Shown here: positions 8,212 through 15,060 of the stretch, piece by piece
How the letters are laid out: each line of letters opens with the position of its first letter
How positions within the stretch are numbered: position 1 is the first letter of the stretch
Assembly: GCA_963791235.1 (NCBI GenBank)
Contig: CAWBRW010000029.1
Location: forward strand, 310,001-374,000
Source: JALORV01 sp963791235
GTDB lineage: Bacteria; Pseudomonadota; Gammaproteobacteria; Burkholderiales; Burkholderiaceae_F
Reading direction: 5' to 3'
Length of the DNA stretch: 64,000 bases
Notes under the pieces: generated by a model
What the model was told of the DNA's origin: nothing
Databases searched by the model: none
The model's input: the letters and a program-made list of their open reading frames with translations, nothing else
Translations under genes and position numbers: made by a program

Positions 8212-9156
8212 ATGACGCTGGACCTCCTCTTCGTCGTTGACCCGCTCGGCGAACTCAAGGCCTACAAGGATTCGAGCGTGGCGATGATGCGCGAGGCAGC
8301 ACTGCGGGGCCACGCCATCTTCGCGGCCACTCCGGATGAACTTGCTGCCAGCAACCGCGCGGTGACCGCGCGAGCTCATCGCCTGCAACTGACGCAGGAC
8401 GACGATGACTGGCATATCGAGCTGGGCGCCGAAGAACGCGACCTCGCATCATTCTCCGCAGTCCTGATGCGCAAGGATCCGCCGTTCGACGTCGAATTCC
8501 TGAACGCGACGTTGCTGCTGTCACGTGCTGCGGCGCTCGGAGCCCGGGTCGTCAACGATCCTCAGGCACTGCGCGATCACAACGAGAAGCTCTCGATCCT
8601 AGAGTTTCCGCAGTTCACCGTCCCGACGCTCGTGTCGCGCGAGGCCGAGCGCATCCGTACTTTCTGGGCGGATCACGAAGACGTTATCGTCAAGCCACTG
8701 GACGGCATGGGCGGGGCCGGCGTCTTCAGACTGCAACCTGGCGATCCGAACGCCGGGTCGATACTCGAGACCGTGACGGCACATGGACTCCGTACCGCGA
8801 TGGCGCAGAAATTCATTCCGGCGATTCGTGAGGGCGACAAGCGCGTGCTCGTCATCGACGGGGTGCCGGTACCCTACTGCCTGGCGCGCGTCCCGAAGGC
8901 GGGCGAAACACGCGGCAACCTTGCGGCGGGAGGTATCGGTCGTGCCCAGCCACTGACCGAGCGCGACCGCGAGATCGCGACCGTCGTCGGCGAGGCGCTG
9001 CTGCCGCGCGGGCTGCGGCTGCTGGGACTCGATGTGATCGGCGACTACCTGACCGAGATCAACGTCACCAGCCCCACCTGCTTCGTCGAAATTGCCCAGC
9101 AGGCCGGCTGCAACGTCGCCGGTCTGTTCATCGACGCACTGGAGCGTTCCCAATGA
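8212..9156 (+). CDS. gshB: Glutathione synthase
   Basis: A 314-residue ATP-grasp ligase, the normal GshB length, joining gamma-glutamylcysteine and glycine. It starts MTLDLLFVVDPLGELKAYKD, the family N terminus that senses the substrate, and has the ATP-grasp glycine loop (KPLDGMGGAGVF), the core RVLVIDGVPVPYCLARVP and GNLAAGG, and the metal-binding end ITEIN-like segment (LTEINVTSPTC). It directly follows gshA. Downstream it is separated from the PTS genes by two palindromic repeats, so the operon probably ends here. Confidence 0.94.
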   Translation: MTLDLLFVVDPLGELKAYKDSSVAMMREAALRGHAIFAATPDELAASNRAVTARAHRLQLTQDDDDWHIELGAEERDLASFSAVLMRKDPPFDVEFLNATLLLSRAAALGARVVNDPQALRDHNEKLSILEFPQFTVPTLVSREAERIRTFWADHEDVIVKPLDGMGGAGVFRLQPGDPNAGSILETVTAHGLRTAMAQKFIPAIREGDKRVLVIDGVPVPYCLARVPKAGETRGNLAAGGIGRAQPLTERDREIATVVGEALLPRGLRLLGLDVIGDYLTEINVTSPTCFVEIAQQAGCNVAGLFIDALERSQ

Positions 9157-9210
9157 TTGATCGTCTGCAAACCAGGGTGAGCTGTAATCAGCATGCAGTT
9201 GAACCGCGCC

Positions 9211-9239
9211 CGCCCGCCCGGCCGCCCGAAGGGCGGGCG
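9211..9239. repeat. GC-rich inverted repeat after gshB
   Basis: CGCCCGCCC and GGGCGGGCG form a perfect 9-bp stem around eleven bases. The loop side contains CCGCCCGAAGGGCG, which is also present between metX and metW (13907-13920). No T run follows. Confidence 0.5.
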
Positions 9240-9253
9240 CCTGACTCGAGCAG

Positions 9254-9296
9254 CGCGAGCGCAGGTGCGATCCGCAGGATCGCGTACGTGAGCGCT
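9254..9296 (+). repeat. Copy of a dispersed palindromic repeat
   Basis: GCGAGCGCAGGTGCGATC, a short loop, then GATCGCGTACGTGAGCG. The centre is a hairpin (GCGATCC-GCA-GGATCGC, 9267-9283). The left half matches 16 of 18 and the right half 15 of 17 bases with the arm end of the foldback element at 32432-32486, so the two are members of one repeat family. Confidence 0.6.
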
Positions 9297-9304
9297 GATT
9301 GTTT

Positions 9305-9769
9305 ATGACCGGCATCGTCATCATCGCCCACGCCCCGCTGGCCAGCGCACTGGAGAAGTGCGTCGAGCATATCTACAGCTGTGAACCGGGAATGACAAAA
9401 GCCAACCTGCGCGCGCTGGACGTGGCTCCGGGCGCGTCGGTGGATGCGCTGCTGGACGGCGCGATGAAGCTGGTCGCCGAAGTGAACACCGGTGCGGGGG
9501 TGCTCGTGCTGACCGATGCCTTCGGCGCAACGCCAGGCAACCTGGCCGCACGCCTCAACGATCCCGGACGCGTCACGGTGGTGGCGGGCGTCAATCTTCC
9601 GATGCTGCTGCGCGCCGTTTGCTATCGCGGCGGATCGCTGGCGGAGGTGGCGGACAAGGCCCTCGCGGGCGGACAGCAGGGCATGGTGCAGATCGCGACG
9701 ACCTCGGTGCAGAACCAGGGCTACAAGCCGCAGGGCAATGATCACCAGAGACTTCACCATCAACAATAA
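9305..9769 (+). CDS. PTS EIIA component, mannose/fructose type
   Basis: A 154-residue protein of the EIIA-Man (ManX N-terminal) family. It starts MTGIVIIAHAPLA, where His9 is the phosphorylated residue, and continues with DLFGATP-like TDAFGATPGN and the dimer-forming strand VAGVNLPMLLRA. No sugar permease (EIIB/C/D) is nearby, so with HPr and EI it forms the incomplete, regulatory PTS typical of betaproteobacteria. Its 3' end overlaps the ptsH start by 32 bases, indicating translational coupling. ATG 9305 is preferred over the TTG two codons upstream. Confidence 0.9.
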   Translation: MTGIVIIAHAPLASALEKCVEHIYSCEPGMTKANLRALDVAPGASVDALLDGAMKLVAEVNTGAGVLVLTDAFGATPGNLAARLNDPGRVTVVAGVNLPMLLRAVCYRGGSLAEVADKALAGGQQGMVQIATTSVQNQGYKPQGNDHQRLHHQQ

Positions 9770-10007
9770 GCTCGGACTTCATGCACGTCCTTCGGCACAG
9801 ATCACCCAGGTGGCCAGCAGGCACACATCGGAAGTGTGGATCTCGAAGAACGGTCGCCGCGTGAATGCCAAGTCGATCATGGGTGTGATGATGCTGGCGG
9901 CGGGACAGGGCAGCGTGCTCACTGTCGAGGCGGACGGCCCGGACGAGCAGCAGGCGATCGACGCGATCGGCGAACTGATCGTGTCGGGCTTTGGCGAACT
10001 GGAGTAG
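9738..10007 (+). CDS. ptsH: Phosphocarrier protein HPr
   Basis: An 89-residue HPr. His15 in NKLGLHARPSAQ accepts phosphate from EI. Ser46 in NAKSIMGVMMLAA sits exactly where HPr kinase/phosphorylase acts, so this HPr is probably also controlled by HprK encoded elsewhere. The gene starts inside the end of the EIIA gene (32-base overlap), and ptsI follows nine bases after the stop. It shuttles phosphate from PEP-charged EI to EIIA in the cytoplasm. Confidence 0.94.
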   Translation: MITRDFTINNKLGLHARPSAQITQVASRHTSEVWISKNGRRVNAKSIMGVMMLAAGQGSVLTVEADGPDEQQAIDAIGELIVSGFGELE

Positions 10008-10016
10008 GGGAGCGGC

Positions 10017-11828
10017 GTGACCGAGGCAAAGCGTGAGGCCGTGACCGGCATCGGCGTGGCGCGCGGTATCGCGATTGGTCGCGCCCACCTGCTGGCGCCG
10101 TCGGAGCTCGAGGTGCGGCAGGTGGCGATCGAACGACGCGATGTGGTGCACGAGATCGCCCGGCTGACGCGCGCTTTTGCGGCTGTGCGCGATGAACTGG
10201 ACGAGCTTCGCAGCGGCATCGCGCCGGATGCGCCGAACGAGGTACGCGCGTTTCTCGATCTGCATCGACTGATCCTCGAGGACTCGCTGCTGTCCGACGC
10301 GCCGCGCGACCTGATCCGTACCCGCCTGATGAACGCGGAATGGGCGCTGACGATCCAGCTGGAGGAAGTGTGCCGTCAGTTCGAGGCGATTGACGACGAA
10401 TACCTGCGTGAGCGCTCAACCGACGTGCGTCAGGTAGTCGAGCGGGTGCTGAACGCGCTTTCCGAAGGCACGCCGACGCGTGTCGCGCTGCCGAAGAAAC
10501 TGGCGGCGGGCGAGCGGCTGGTGCTCGTGGCGCGCGATCTCGCACCAGCTGACGTGTTGCACCTGAAGGATCGCGCCGATCTCGACCTCGCTGGCTTCGT
10601 CACCGAGCTGGGCGGACCGACCTCCCATACGGCGATCCTCGCGCGCAGCCTGGGATTGCCTGCCATCGTCGGAGCTGACGGCGCGCGCGCGCGCATTGCC
10701 GAGGGCGACGTCGTCGTCATCGATGCCGATGCCGACATGGTCGTTGCCAACCCGACCGAGGAAGAGCTGCACGAGTTCAGGCGTCGATCGCGCGTCGAGG
10801 CCGAGCATCGCGTCCAGCTGCGACGTCTCAAGGGCAAGCTTGCGCGCACGCGCGACGGCATTCCGATCGACCTGCTGGCGAATATCGAGTTGCCGAGGGA
10901 CGCGCGCGATGCCCTCGAAGCGGGCGCCGACGGCATCGGCCTGTTCCGCTCCGAGTTCCTGTTCATGGATCGCGACGACCTGCCGTCGGAGGACGAGCAG
11001 TTCGAGGCCTACGCCAAGGTCGCCCGCGCGATGAAGGGCAAGCCGGTGGTGATCCGCACGCTCGACATCGGCGCCGACAAGGTGCTGACCGAGACCGCGC
11101 GGGAGAGCCTCGGCATGGGTCGCGGCGCGCCGCGGCCCGAGTCGAACCCGGCGCTGGGCCTGCGCGCGATCCGTTATTGCCTCGCGTACCCGGACCTGTT
11201 CCTCACGCAGCTGCGTGCCATCCTGCGTGCCTCCGAGGTCGGGACTGTGCGCATCCTGATTCCGATGCTCGCCCACGTGCACGAGATCGAGCAGGCCGCC
11301 GCATTCGTTGCGCGCGCCAAGGAACAGTTGAAGGAACGCAAGCTGAAGTACGACGGGCGGATTCAGCTGGGCGGCATGATCGAGGTGCCGGCAGCAGCAT
11401 TGTCACTGCCGGAATTCGTTCAACGGCTCAAGTTCCTGTCGATCGGCACCAACGACCTGATCCAGTACACCCTCGCGATCGATCGTACCGACAGCTCGGT
11501 GGCGCATCTGTACGACCAGATGCACCCGGCGGTGCTGCGGCTCATTGCGCAGACGATCCGTGCCGGCGTCAAGGCGCGGATTCCGGTTGCCGTGTGCGGG
11601 GAGCTGGCCGGTGAACTGGAGATGACGGAACTGCTCCTCGGCATGGGGCTGCGCCAGTTCTCGATGCATCCGTCGCAGATCCTTCCGGTCAAGGAGCGGC
11701 TGTTCGAACTGTCGTTCAAGGATTCCGGCCGCTTCGCAGGTCGGGTGCTCAGGATGTCGGATCCGATGAAGATCCGTCATGCGCTGCAGCAGGAGATGCA
11801 GCCGGCGACAGTCGCGATGCTGCAGTAG
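10017..11828 (+). CDS. ptsI: Phosphoenolpyruvate-protein phosphotransferase (Enzyme I)
   Basis: A 603-residue EI, slightly longer than the 575 of E. coli. It autophosphorylates from PEP on the His in GGPTSHTAILARSLGLPAIVG and passes phosphate to HPr. Other signatures are the PEP-binding DGIGLFRSEFLFMDR, LDIGADK, NPALGLRAIR, the catalytic-loop FLSIGTNDLIQYTLA and the active Cys in AVCGELAG. The GTG start follows GGGGAG. Last gene of the EIIA-HPr-EI set, ended by a strong hairpin terminator. Confidence 0.96.
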   Translation: MTEAKREAVTGIGVARGIAIGRAHLLAPSELEVRQVAIERRDVVHEIARLTRAFAAVRDELDELRSGIAPDAPNEVRAFLDLHRLILEDSLLSDAPRDLIRTRLMNAEWALTIQLEEVCRQFEAIDDEYLRERSTDVRQVVERVLNALSEGTPTRVALPKKLAAGERLVLVARDLAPADVLHLKDRADLDLAGFVTELGGPTSHTAILARSLGLPAIVGADGARARIAEGDVVVIDADADMVVANPTEEELHEFRRRSRVEAEHRVQLRRLKGKLARTRDGIPIDLLANIELPRDARDALEAGADGIGLFRSEFLFMDRDDLPSEDEQFEAYAKVARAMKGKPVVIRTLDIGADKVLTETARESLGMGRGAPRPESNPALGLRAIRYCLAYPDLFLTQLRAILRASEVGTVRILIPMLAHVHEIEQAAAFVARAKEQLKERKLKYDGRIQLGGMIEVPAAALSLPEFVQRLKFLSIGTNDLIQYTLAIDRTDSSVAHLYDQMHPAVLRLIAQTIRAGVKARIPVAVCGELAGELEMTELLLGMGLRQFSMHPSQILPVKERLFELSFKDSGRFAGRVLRMSDPMKIRHALQQEMQPATVAMLQ

Positions 11829-11837
11829 GGCGGAAAG

Positions 11838-11867
11838 AAAAAGGCCCGGCGGAACCGGGCCCTTTTT
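11838..11867. terminator. Bidirectional terminator between ptsI and the SYLF gene
   Basis: AAAAAGGCCCGG-CGGAA-CCGGGCCCTTTTT has a 7-bp GC stem flanked by an A run on one side and a T run on the other, so it can stop both the ptsI transcript and the converging SYLF transcript. Confidence 0.85.
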
Positions 11868-11884
11868 GCTTGGGTAGTAGAGCC

Positions 11885-12436
11885 TCAGTTGAGGTCCTTG
11901 TCCTTCCAGACCTTCGTGCCGGCCGCAGCGACACCGACCTGCAGACCTGCCTTCGTCAGCTGATACATCTCGCCGCCGGTGAAGACATTGGCGCCTGAGC
12001 CCGCCGACTTCGAACCCGTACCGGCGCTGGCTGCCGCGCCGGCCGATGCATCCCAGCCGCTGTTGATGAACTGGTTCAGGCTGGCCGTGTCCTTGAAGAT
12101 GAACAGATAGCGTGTATCGGACGCACCGATCTGGAGGCCGGCGCTCGCCTGGGCCAGTTCCATGAAGGTGTTCTTCTTGGTGGCCTTGTCGTGAGCGACG
12201 CCCTTGCCGCCGGCACCGCCGACGATGAAGCTCAGACCGTAGGTCGTGAAGACCGCATAGCCCGGCGCGGCTTCGACCTTGCCCTTCAGCTTTGGCTCGG
12301 CCTTGTAGAAATCGGCGAGCGTGGTCTGCGCCGCCTTCAGCACCTCGTCCTGCTTGGCCTTGTCGGCCGCCATCGCCGATGACAACCCGAACGCCGTCAG
12401 TGTTGCGGCCGTCGCCAGCCATTTCATCAGTTTCAT
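11885..12436 (-). CDS. Exported lipid-binding SYLF-domain protein
   Basis: A 183-residue protein with a clear signal peptide (KLMKWLATAATLTAFGLSSAMA) and a SYLF (Ysc84-like) domain: PGYAVFTTYGLSFIVGGAGG, then DTRYLFIFKD and a Gly/Ala/Ser-rich centre, ending in QVGVAAAGTKVWKDKDLN. SYLF domains bind phosphoinositides and other lipids; the bacterial exported forms have no settled function. A good Shine-Dalgarno (GGAAAGGAAA) precedes ATG 12436. It is divergent from metX and shares the 288-base region in between. Confidence 0.85.
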   Translation of the reverse strand: MKLMKWLATAATLTAFGLSSAMAADKAKQDEVLKAAQTTLADFYKAEPKLKGKVEAAPGYAVFTTYGLSFIVGGAGGKGVAHDKATKKNTFMELAQASAGLQIGASDTRYLFIFKDTASLNQFINSGWDASAGAAASAGTGSKSAGSGANVFTGGEMYQLTKAGLQVGVAAAGTKVWKDKDLN

Positions 12437-12538
12437 TGTTGTTTCCTTTCCTCTCGCCGGACACAAGTCGCATTCCGGCCAAGCGCGACCGGGGGACGAT
12501 CCGTTACTGAAGTCTAATCCGTTGCGGAAGGACGACGT

Positions 12539-12567
12539 TTGACAGCCCGCAACGGCTTCTCTACCCT
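12539..12567 (+). promoter_or_regulatory. Sigma-70-type promoter for the metX leader
   Basis: TTGACA (12539-12544), 17 bases, then TACCCT (12562-12567). The -35 is perfect and the spacing optimal; the -10 matches only three of six positions, which is common for activated promoters. Transcription would start near 12574, about 150 bases before the metX start codon. Confidence 0.55.
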
Positions 12568-12573
12568 CGACAG

Positions 12574-12724
12574 CTGCGCCGATTTGCCGACTCGCTTGCG
12601 GGCGCCTGAGGAAACCACCTCCGAAAACCGCTAAAGACGTCAGAGAGCATTTGCCCCCTGCCCGAGCCGGCGTCGCGCCTCTCGGGTTTTTTGTTGCCGT
12701 GTCTTTGCAAGGGCTCTGTCCACT
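12574..12724 (+). promoter_or_regulatory. metX 5' leader, candidate attenuator or riboswitch
   Basis: The leader predicted from the promoter at 12539 carries a complete intrinsic terminator (12661-12692) 32 bases before the metX start, so metX needs read-through. The segment CCGACTCG (12587-12594) can pair with CGAGCCGG (12663-12670) with one mismatch, which would break the terminator stem. I do not recognise a SAM-I, SAM-II or SAH riboswitch consensus. A small RNA that ends at the terminator is the alternative. Confidence 0.4.
12661..12692 (+). terminator. Intrinsic terminator inside the metX leader
   Basis: CCCGAG (12661-12666) pairs with CTCGGG (12681-12686), with inner GGCG/CGCC pairing, and is followed at once by six T residues (12687-12692). 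No plus-strand gene lies upstream that needs it, because ptsI has its own terminator. Confidence 0.8.
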
Positions 12725-13861
12725 GTGAGTGCGCGTTCGGTTGGCGTCGTCACGCCGCAGGCGATAAGGTTCGACACTCCGCTCGAACTCATGAGCGGTC
12801 CTTCGATCGCGCCCTACGAGCTGGCCGTGGAAACCTACGGCCGGCTCAATGCCGACTGCAGCAACGCGGTGCTGATCTGCCACGCACTGAACGCGTCGCA
12901 CCATGTCGCGGGCGTCTATGCCGACGCGCCGGACAAGCTCGGTTGGTGGGACAACATGGTGGGCCCCGGCAAGCCGGTCGACACCGAGCGCTTCTTCGTG
13001 GTCGGCGTCAACAATCTCGGCTCCTGCTTCGGATCCACCGGGCCGATGTCGATCGATCGCGCCACCGGAACACCCTACGGCGCACGCTTCCCCGTCGTGA
13101 CGGTCGAGGACTGGGTGCACGCGCAGGCGCGCGTCGCCGATGTCCTCGGCATCCGGCAATGGGCCGCGGTGATGGGCGGCTCGCTCGGCGGCATGCAAGC
13201 GCTGTCCTGGGCGATCCAGTATCCGCAGCGGCTGCGCCACTGCATAGCCATCGCGTCGGTGCCGAAGCTCTCGGCGCAGAACATCGCGTTCAACGAGGTG
13301 GCGCGCACCGCCATCCGCTCCGATCCGGATTTCCACGGTGGCGATTACTACGCCCATGGCGTCGTGCCGAAGCGCGGCCTGCGCGTGGCGCGGATGATCG
13401 GTCACATCACGTACCTCTCGGGCGCCGACATGGCCGAGAAGTTCGGCCGCGCGATGCGGACGGATGACTACCAGTTTCATTACGACGTCGAGTTCGAGGT
13501 CGAAAGCTACCTGCGCTACCAGGGCGACAAGTTTTCCGAGTACTTCGACGCCAATACCTACCTTCTGATCACGCGCGCGCTGGATTACTTCGATCCGGCG
13601 CGTCACACCGGCGGCAATCTGGTACAGGCGCTCGCGCCGGCCACGGCAAAGTTCCTGCTGGCGAGCTTCAGCACCGATTGGCGTTTTCCGCCCGAGCGCA
13701 GCCGCGAAATCGTCGAGGCATTGATCGAGAACGAACGCGACGTCGCCTATGCGGAAATCGACGCGCCTCACGGCCACGATGCCTTTCTGCTGGAAGACCC
13801 CAGATATCACCGCGTGGTGCGGGCCTACTTCGACAACATCGCCACGGAGTTCGCGCGATGA
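12725..13861 (+). CDS. metX: Homoserine O-acyltransferase (MetX family)
   Basis: A 378-residue alpha/beta-hydrolase-fold enzyme that activates homoserine for methionine synthesis. The nucleophile Ser is in GGSLGGMQ, the Asp in FSTDWRFPP and the His in APHGHDAFLL. The oxyanion-side segment NNLGSCFGSTGP differs from the LGGCxGxTGP of acetyl-specific enzymes; many proteobacterial MetX proteins use succinyl-CoA, so the acyl donor cannot be settled here. The GTG start lies just after the leader terminator. metW follows after 69 bases, the usual proteobacterial pairing. Confidence 0.93.
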   Translation: MSARSVGVVTPQAIRFDTPLELMSGPSIAPYELAVETYGRLNADCSNAVLICHALNASHHVAGVYADAPDKLGWWDNMVGPGKPVDTERFFVVGVNNLGSCFGSTGPMSIDRATGTPYGARFPVVTVEDWVHAQARVADVLGIRQWAAVMGGSLGGMQALSWAIQYPQRLRHCIAIASVPKLSAQNIAFNEVARTAIRSDPDFHGGDYYAHGVVPKRGLRVARMIGHITYLSGADMAEKFGRAMRTDDYQFHYDVEFEVESYLRYQGDKFSEYFDANTYLLITRALDYFDPARHTGGNLVQALAPATAKFLLASFSTDWRFPPERSREIVEALIENERDVAYAEIDAPHGHDAFLLEDPRYHRVVRAYFDNIATEFAR

Positions 13862-13891
13862 GCGCCGCGCGGCCGCTCCGAAGGCGCTCGC

Positions 13892-13920
13892 GTCCCCCGC
13901 GGGGGACCGCCCGAAGGGCG
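13892..13920. repeat. Twin hairpins between metX and metW
   Basis: GTCCCCCGCGGGGGAC (13892-13907) is a perfect 16-base palindrome, and CGCCC-GAA-GGGCG (13908-13920) is a second stem right after it. Both fall in the short metX-metW gap before the metW start at 13931. The second stem is shared with the region after gshB (9222-9234). Confidence 0.5.
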
Positions 13921-13930
13921 AGGGGGCGAC

Positions 13931-14515
13931 ATGACATTGCGGGTCGACCTCGCACAGATTGCGGAGTGGGTCGCGCCCAAGAGTCGCGTACTCGATCTCG
14001 GCTGCGGCGACGGCTCGCTGCTCGCGCATCTTCGCGACGCGAAGTCGTGCCACGGCTACGGTGTCGAGATTGACGATGACCATGTCGCGCGGTGCGTAAA
14101 GCACGGGTTGAACGTCGTGCAGCAGAACCTCGATGCCGGACTGCGCCTGTTCGCCGACGGCATGTTCGACACCGTCGTGCTGTCGCAAACGCTGCAGGCG
14201 ATGCACAACGTCGAGGGCATTTTGCGCGAGATGGCCCGGGTGGCACGTCAGGGCATCGTGAGCTTCCCCAACTTCGGCCATTGGCGACATGCGATGTCGC
14301 TGCTGGCGGGACGCATGCCGGTCACGAAGCAGATCCCTTATCAGTGGTACGACACGCCGAACATCCACCTGTGCACTCTGAAGGATTTCGAGATCCTCAC
14401 AGCCAGGGTCGGGCTGGTGATCACCGGTCGCACCGTGCTGGCCGAGGGTCGGCCAGTGACGCTCGCACCGGCATTACGTGCCACGGTCGCGATCTATCGA
14501 TTCGAAGCGCGCTGA
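13931..14515 (+). CDS. metW: Methionine biosynthesis protein MetW
   Basis: A 194-residue class I SAM-dependent methyltransferase-like protein. The SAM-binding loop is VLDLGCGDGSLLAHL, followed by GYGVEIDDD and the family-specific DTVVLSQTLQAMHN, SFPNFGHW and PYQWYDTPNIH. MetW is nearly always encoded after metX and is thought to work with it in making activated homoserine; its own reaction is not firmly known. It is separated from metX by two stable hairpins, which could adjust the relative levels of the two proteins. Confidence 0.94.
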   Translation: MTLRVDLAQIAEWVAPKSRVLDLGCGDGSLLAHLRDAKSCHGYGVEIDDDHVARCVKHGLNVVQQNLDAGLRLFADGMFDTVVLSQTLQAMHNVEGILREMARVARQGIVSFPNFGHWRHAMSLLAGRMPVTKQIPYQWYDTPNIHLCTLKDFEILTARVGLVITGRTVLAEGRPVTLAPALRATVAIYRFEAR

Positions 14516-14553
14516 AATCGTGCCGAGTGCGCCGCCTTTCGGGAGTGGCTGAG

Positions 14554-15060
14554 ATGGATTCACTGCGCGACAAATTGGTCAGGAATTTCAACGACGTCGA
14601 GTTGGAGACGTCGGCGCGCGCGCCGCTTTACGACGGCACGAGGAGTGGCGGGGTGGCGGGTCCGCGCGAAGGCACGGTCGCGCAGAAGCTCGGGGCCGGA
14701 TTCGACATCGTGCCGCCGGGCAAGCGCTCCTGCCCCTATCACTTCCATTACGCGCAGGAGGAGATGTTCGTGATTCTGGAGGGCGAAGGCACGCTGCGCG
14801 TGGCGGGCGAGATGATCCCTATCCGGGCGGGCGATGTCATCGATATCCCACCCGGCCCGGAGTATCCGCATCAGATCATCAATACATCGGATGCTCCGCT
14901 GAAGTACCTGTCGATCAGCACGCAGGAGTTTCCGGAGGTCTGCGAGTACCCGGATTCCGGCAAGTACCTCGCGTACACACGAACCCGGGGCCCCCTGCTG
15001 CAGGGCGGGCGCATGCATCGGGCCGATACGGACCTGGATTACTGGGACGGCGAGGCGTGA
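14554..15060 (+). CDS. Cupin-domain protein
   Basis: A 168-residue single-domain cupin. The two metal-binding motifs are visible: PYHFHYAQEEMFVILEGEG (HxH...E) and the second with PPGPEYPHQIIN (His). Enzymes, sugar isomerases and transcription factors share this fold, and nothing here fixes a substrate. The C-terminal DLDYWDGE is typical of a widespread uncharacterised proteobacterial subgroup. ATG 14554 follows GGGAGTGG. The gene converges with the AmpG-like gene and their 3' ends overlap by 22 bases. Confidence 0.8.
   Translation: MDSLRDKLVRNFNDVELETSARAPLYDGTRSGGVAGPREGTVAQKLGAGFDIVPPGKRSCPYHFHYAQEEMFVILEGEGTLRVAGEMIPIRAGDVIDIPPGPEYPHQIINTSDAPLKYLSISTQEFPEVCEYPDSGKYLAYTRTRGPLLQGGRMHRADTDLDYWDGEA

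Noticed and set aside
12574..12660. Known SAM or SAH riboswitch before metX
   Set aside because: I looked for SAM-I, SAM-II and SAH core sequences and could not align any. Only a generic attenuator layout is claimed.
12437..14368. Very long open frame on the minus strand across metX and metW
   Set aside because: It is antisense to two solid genes. In high-GC DNA the opposite frame is often open. It has no family features, and only its end (the SYLF gene) is real.
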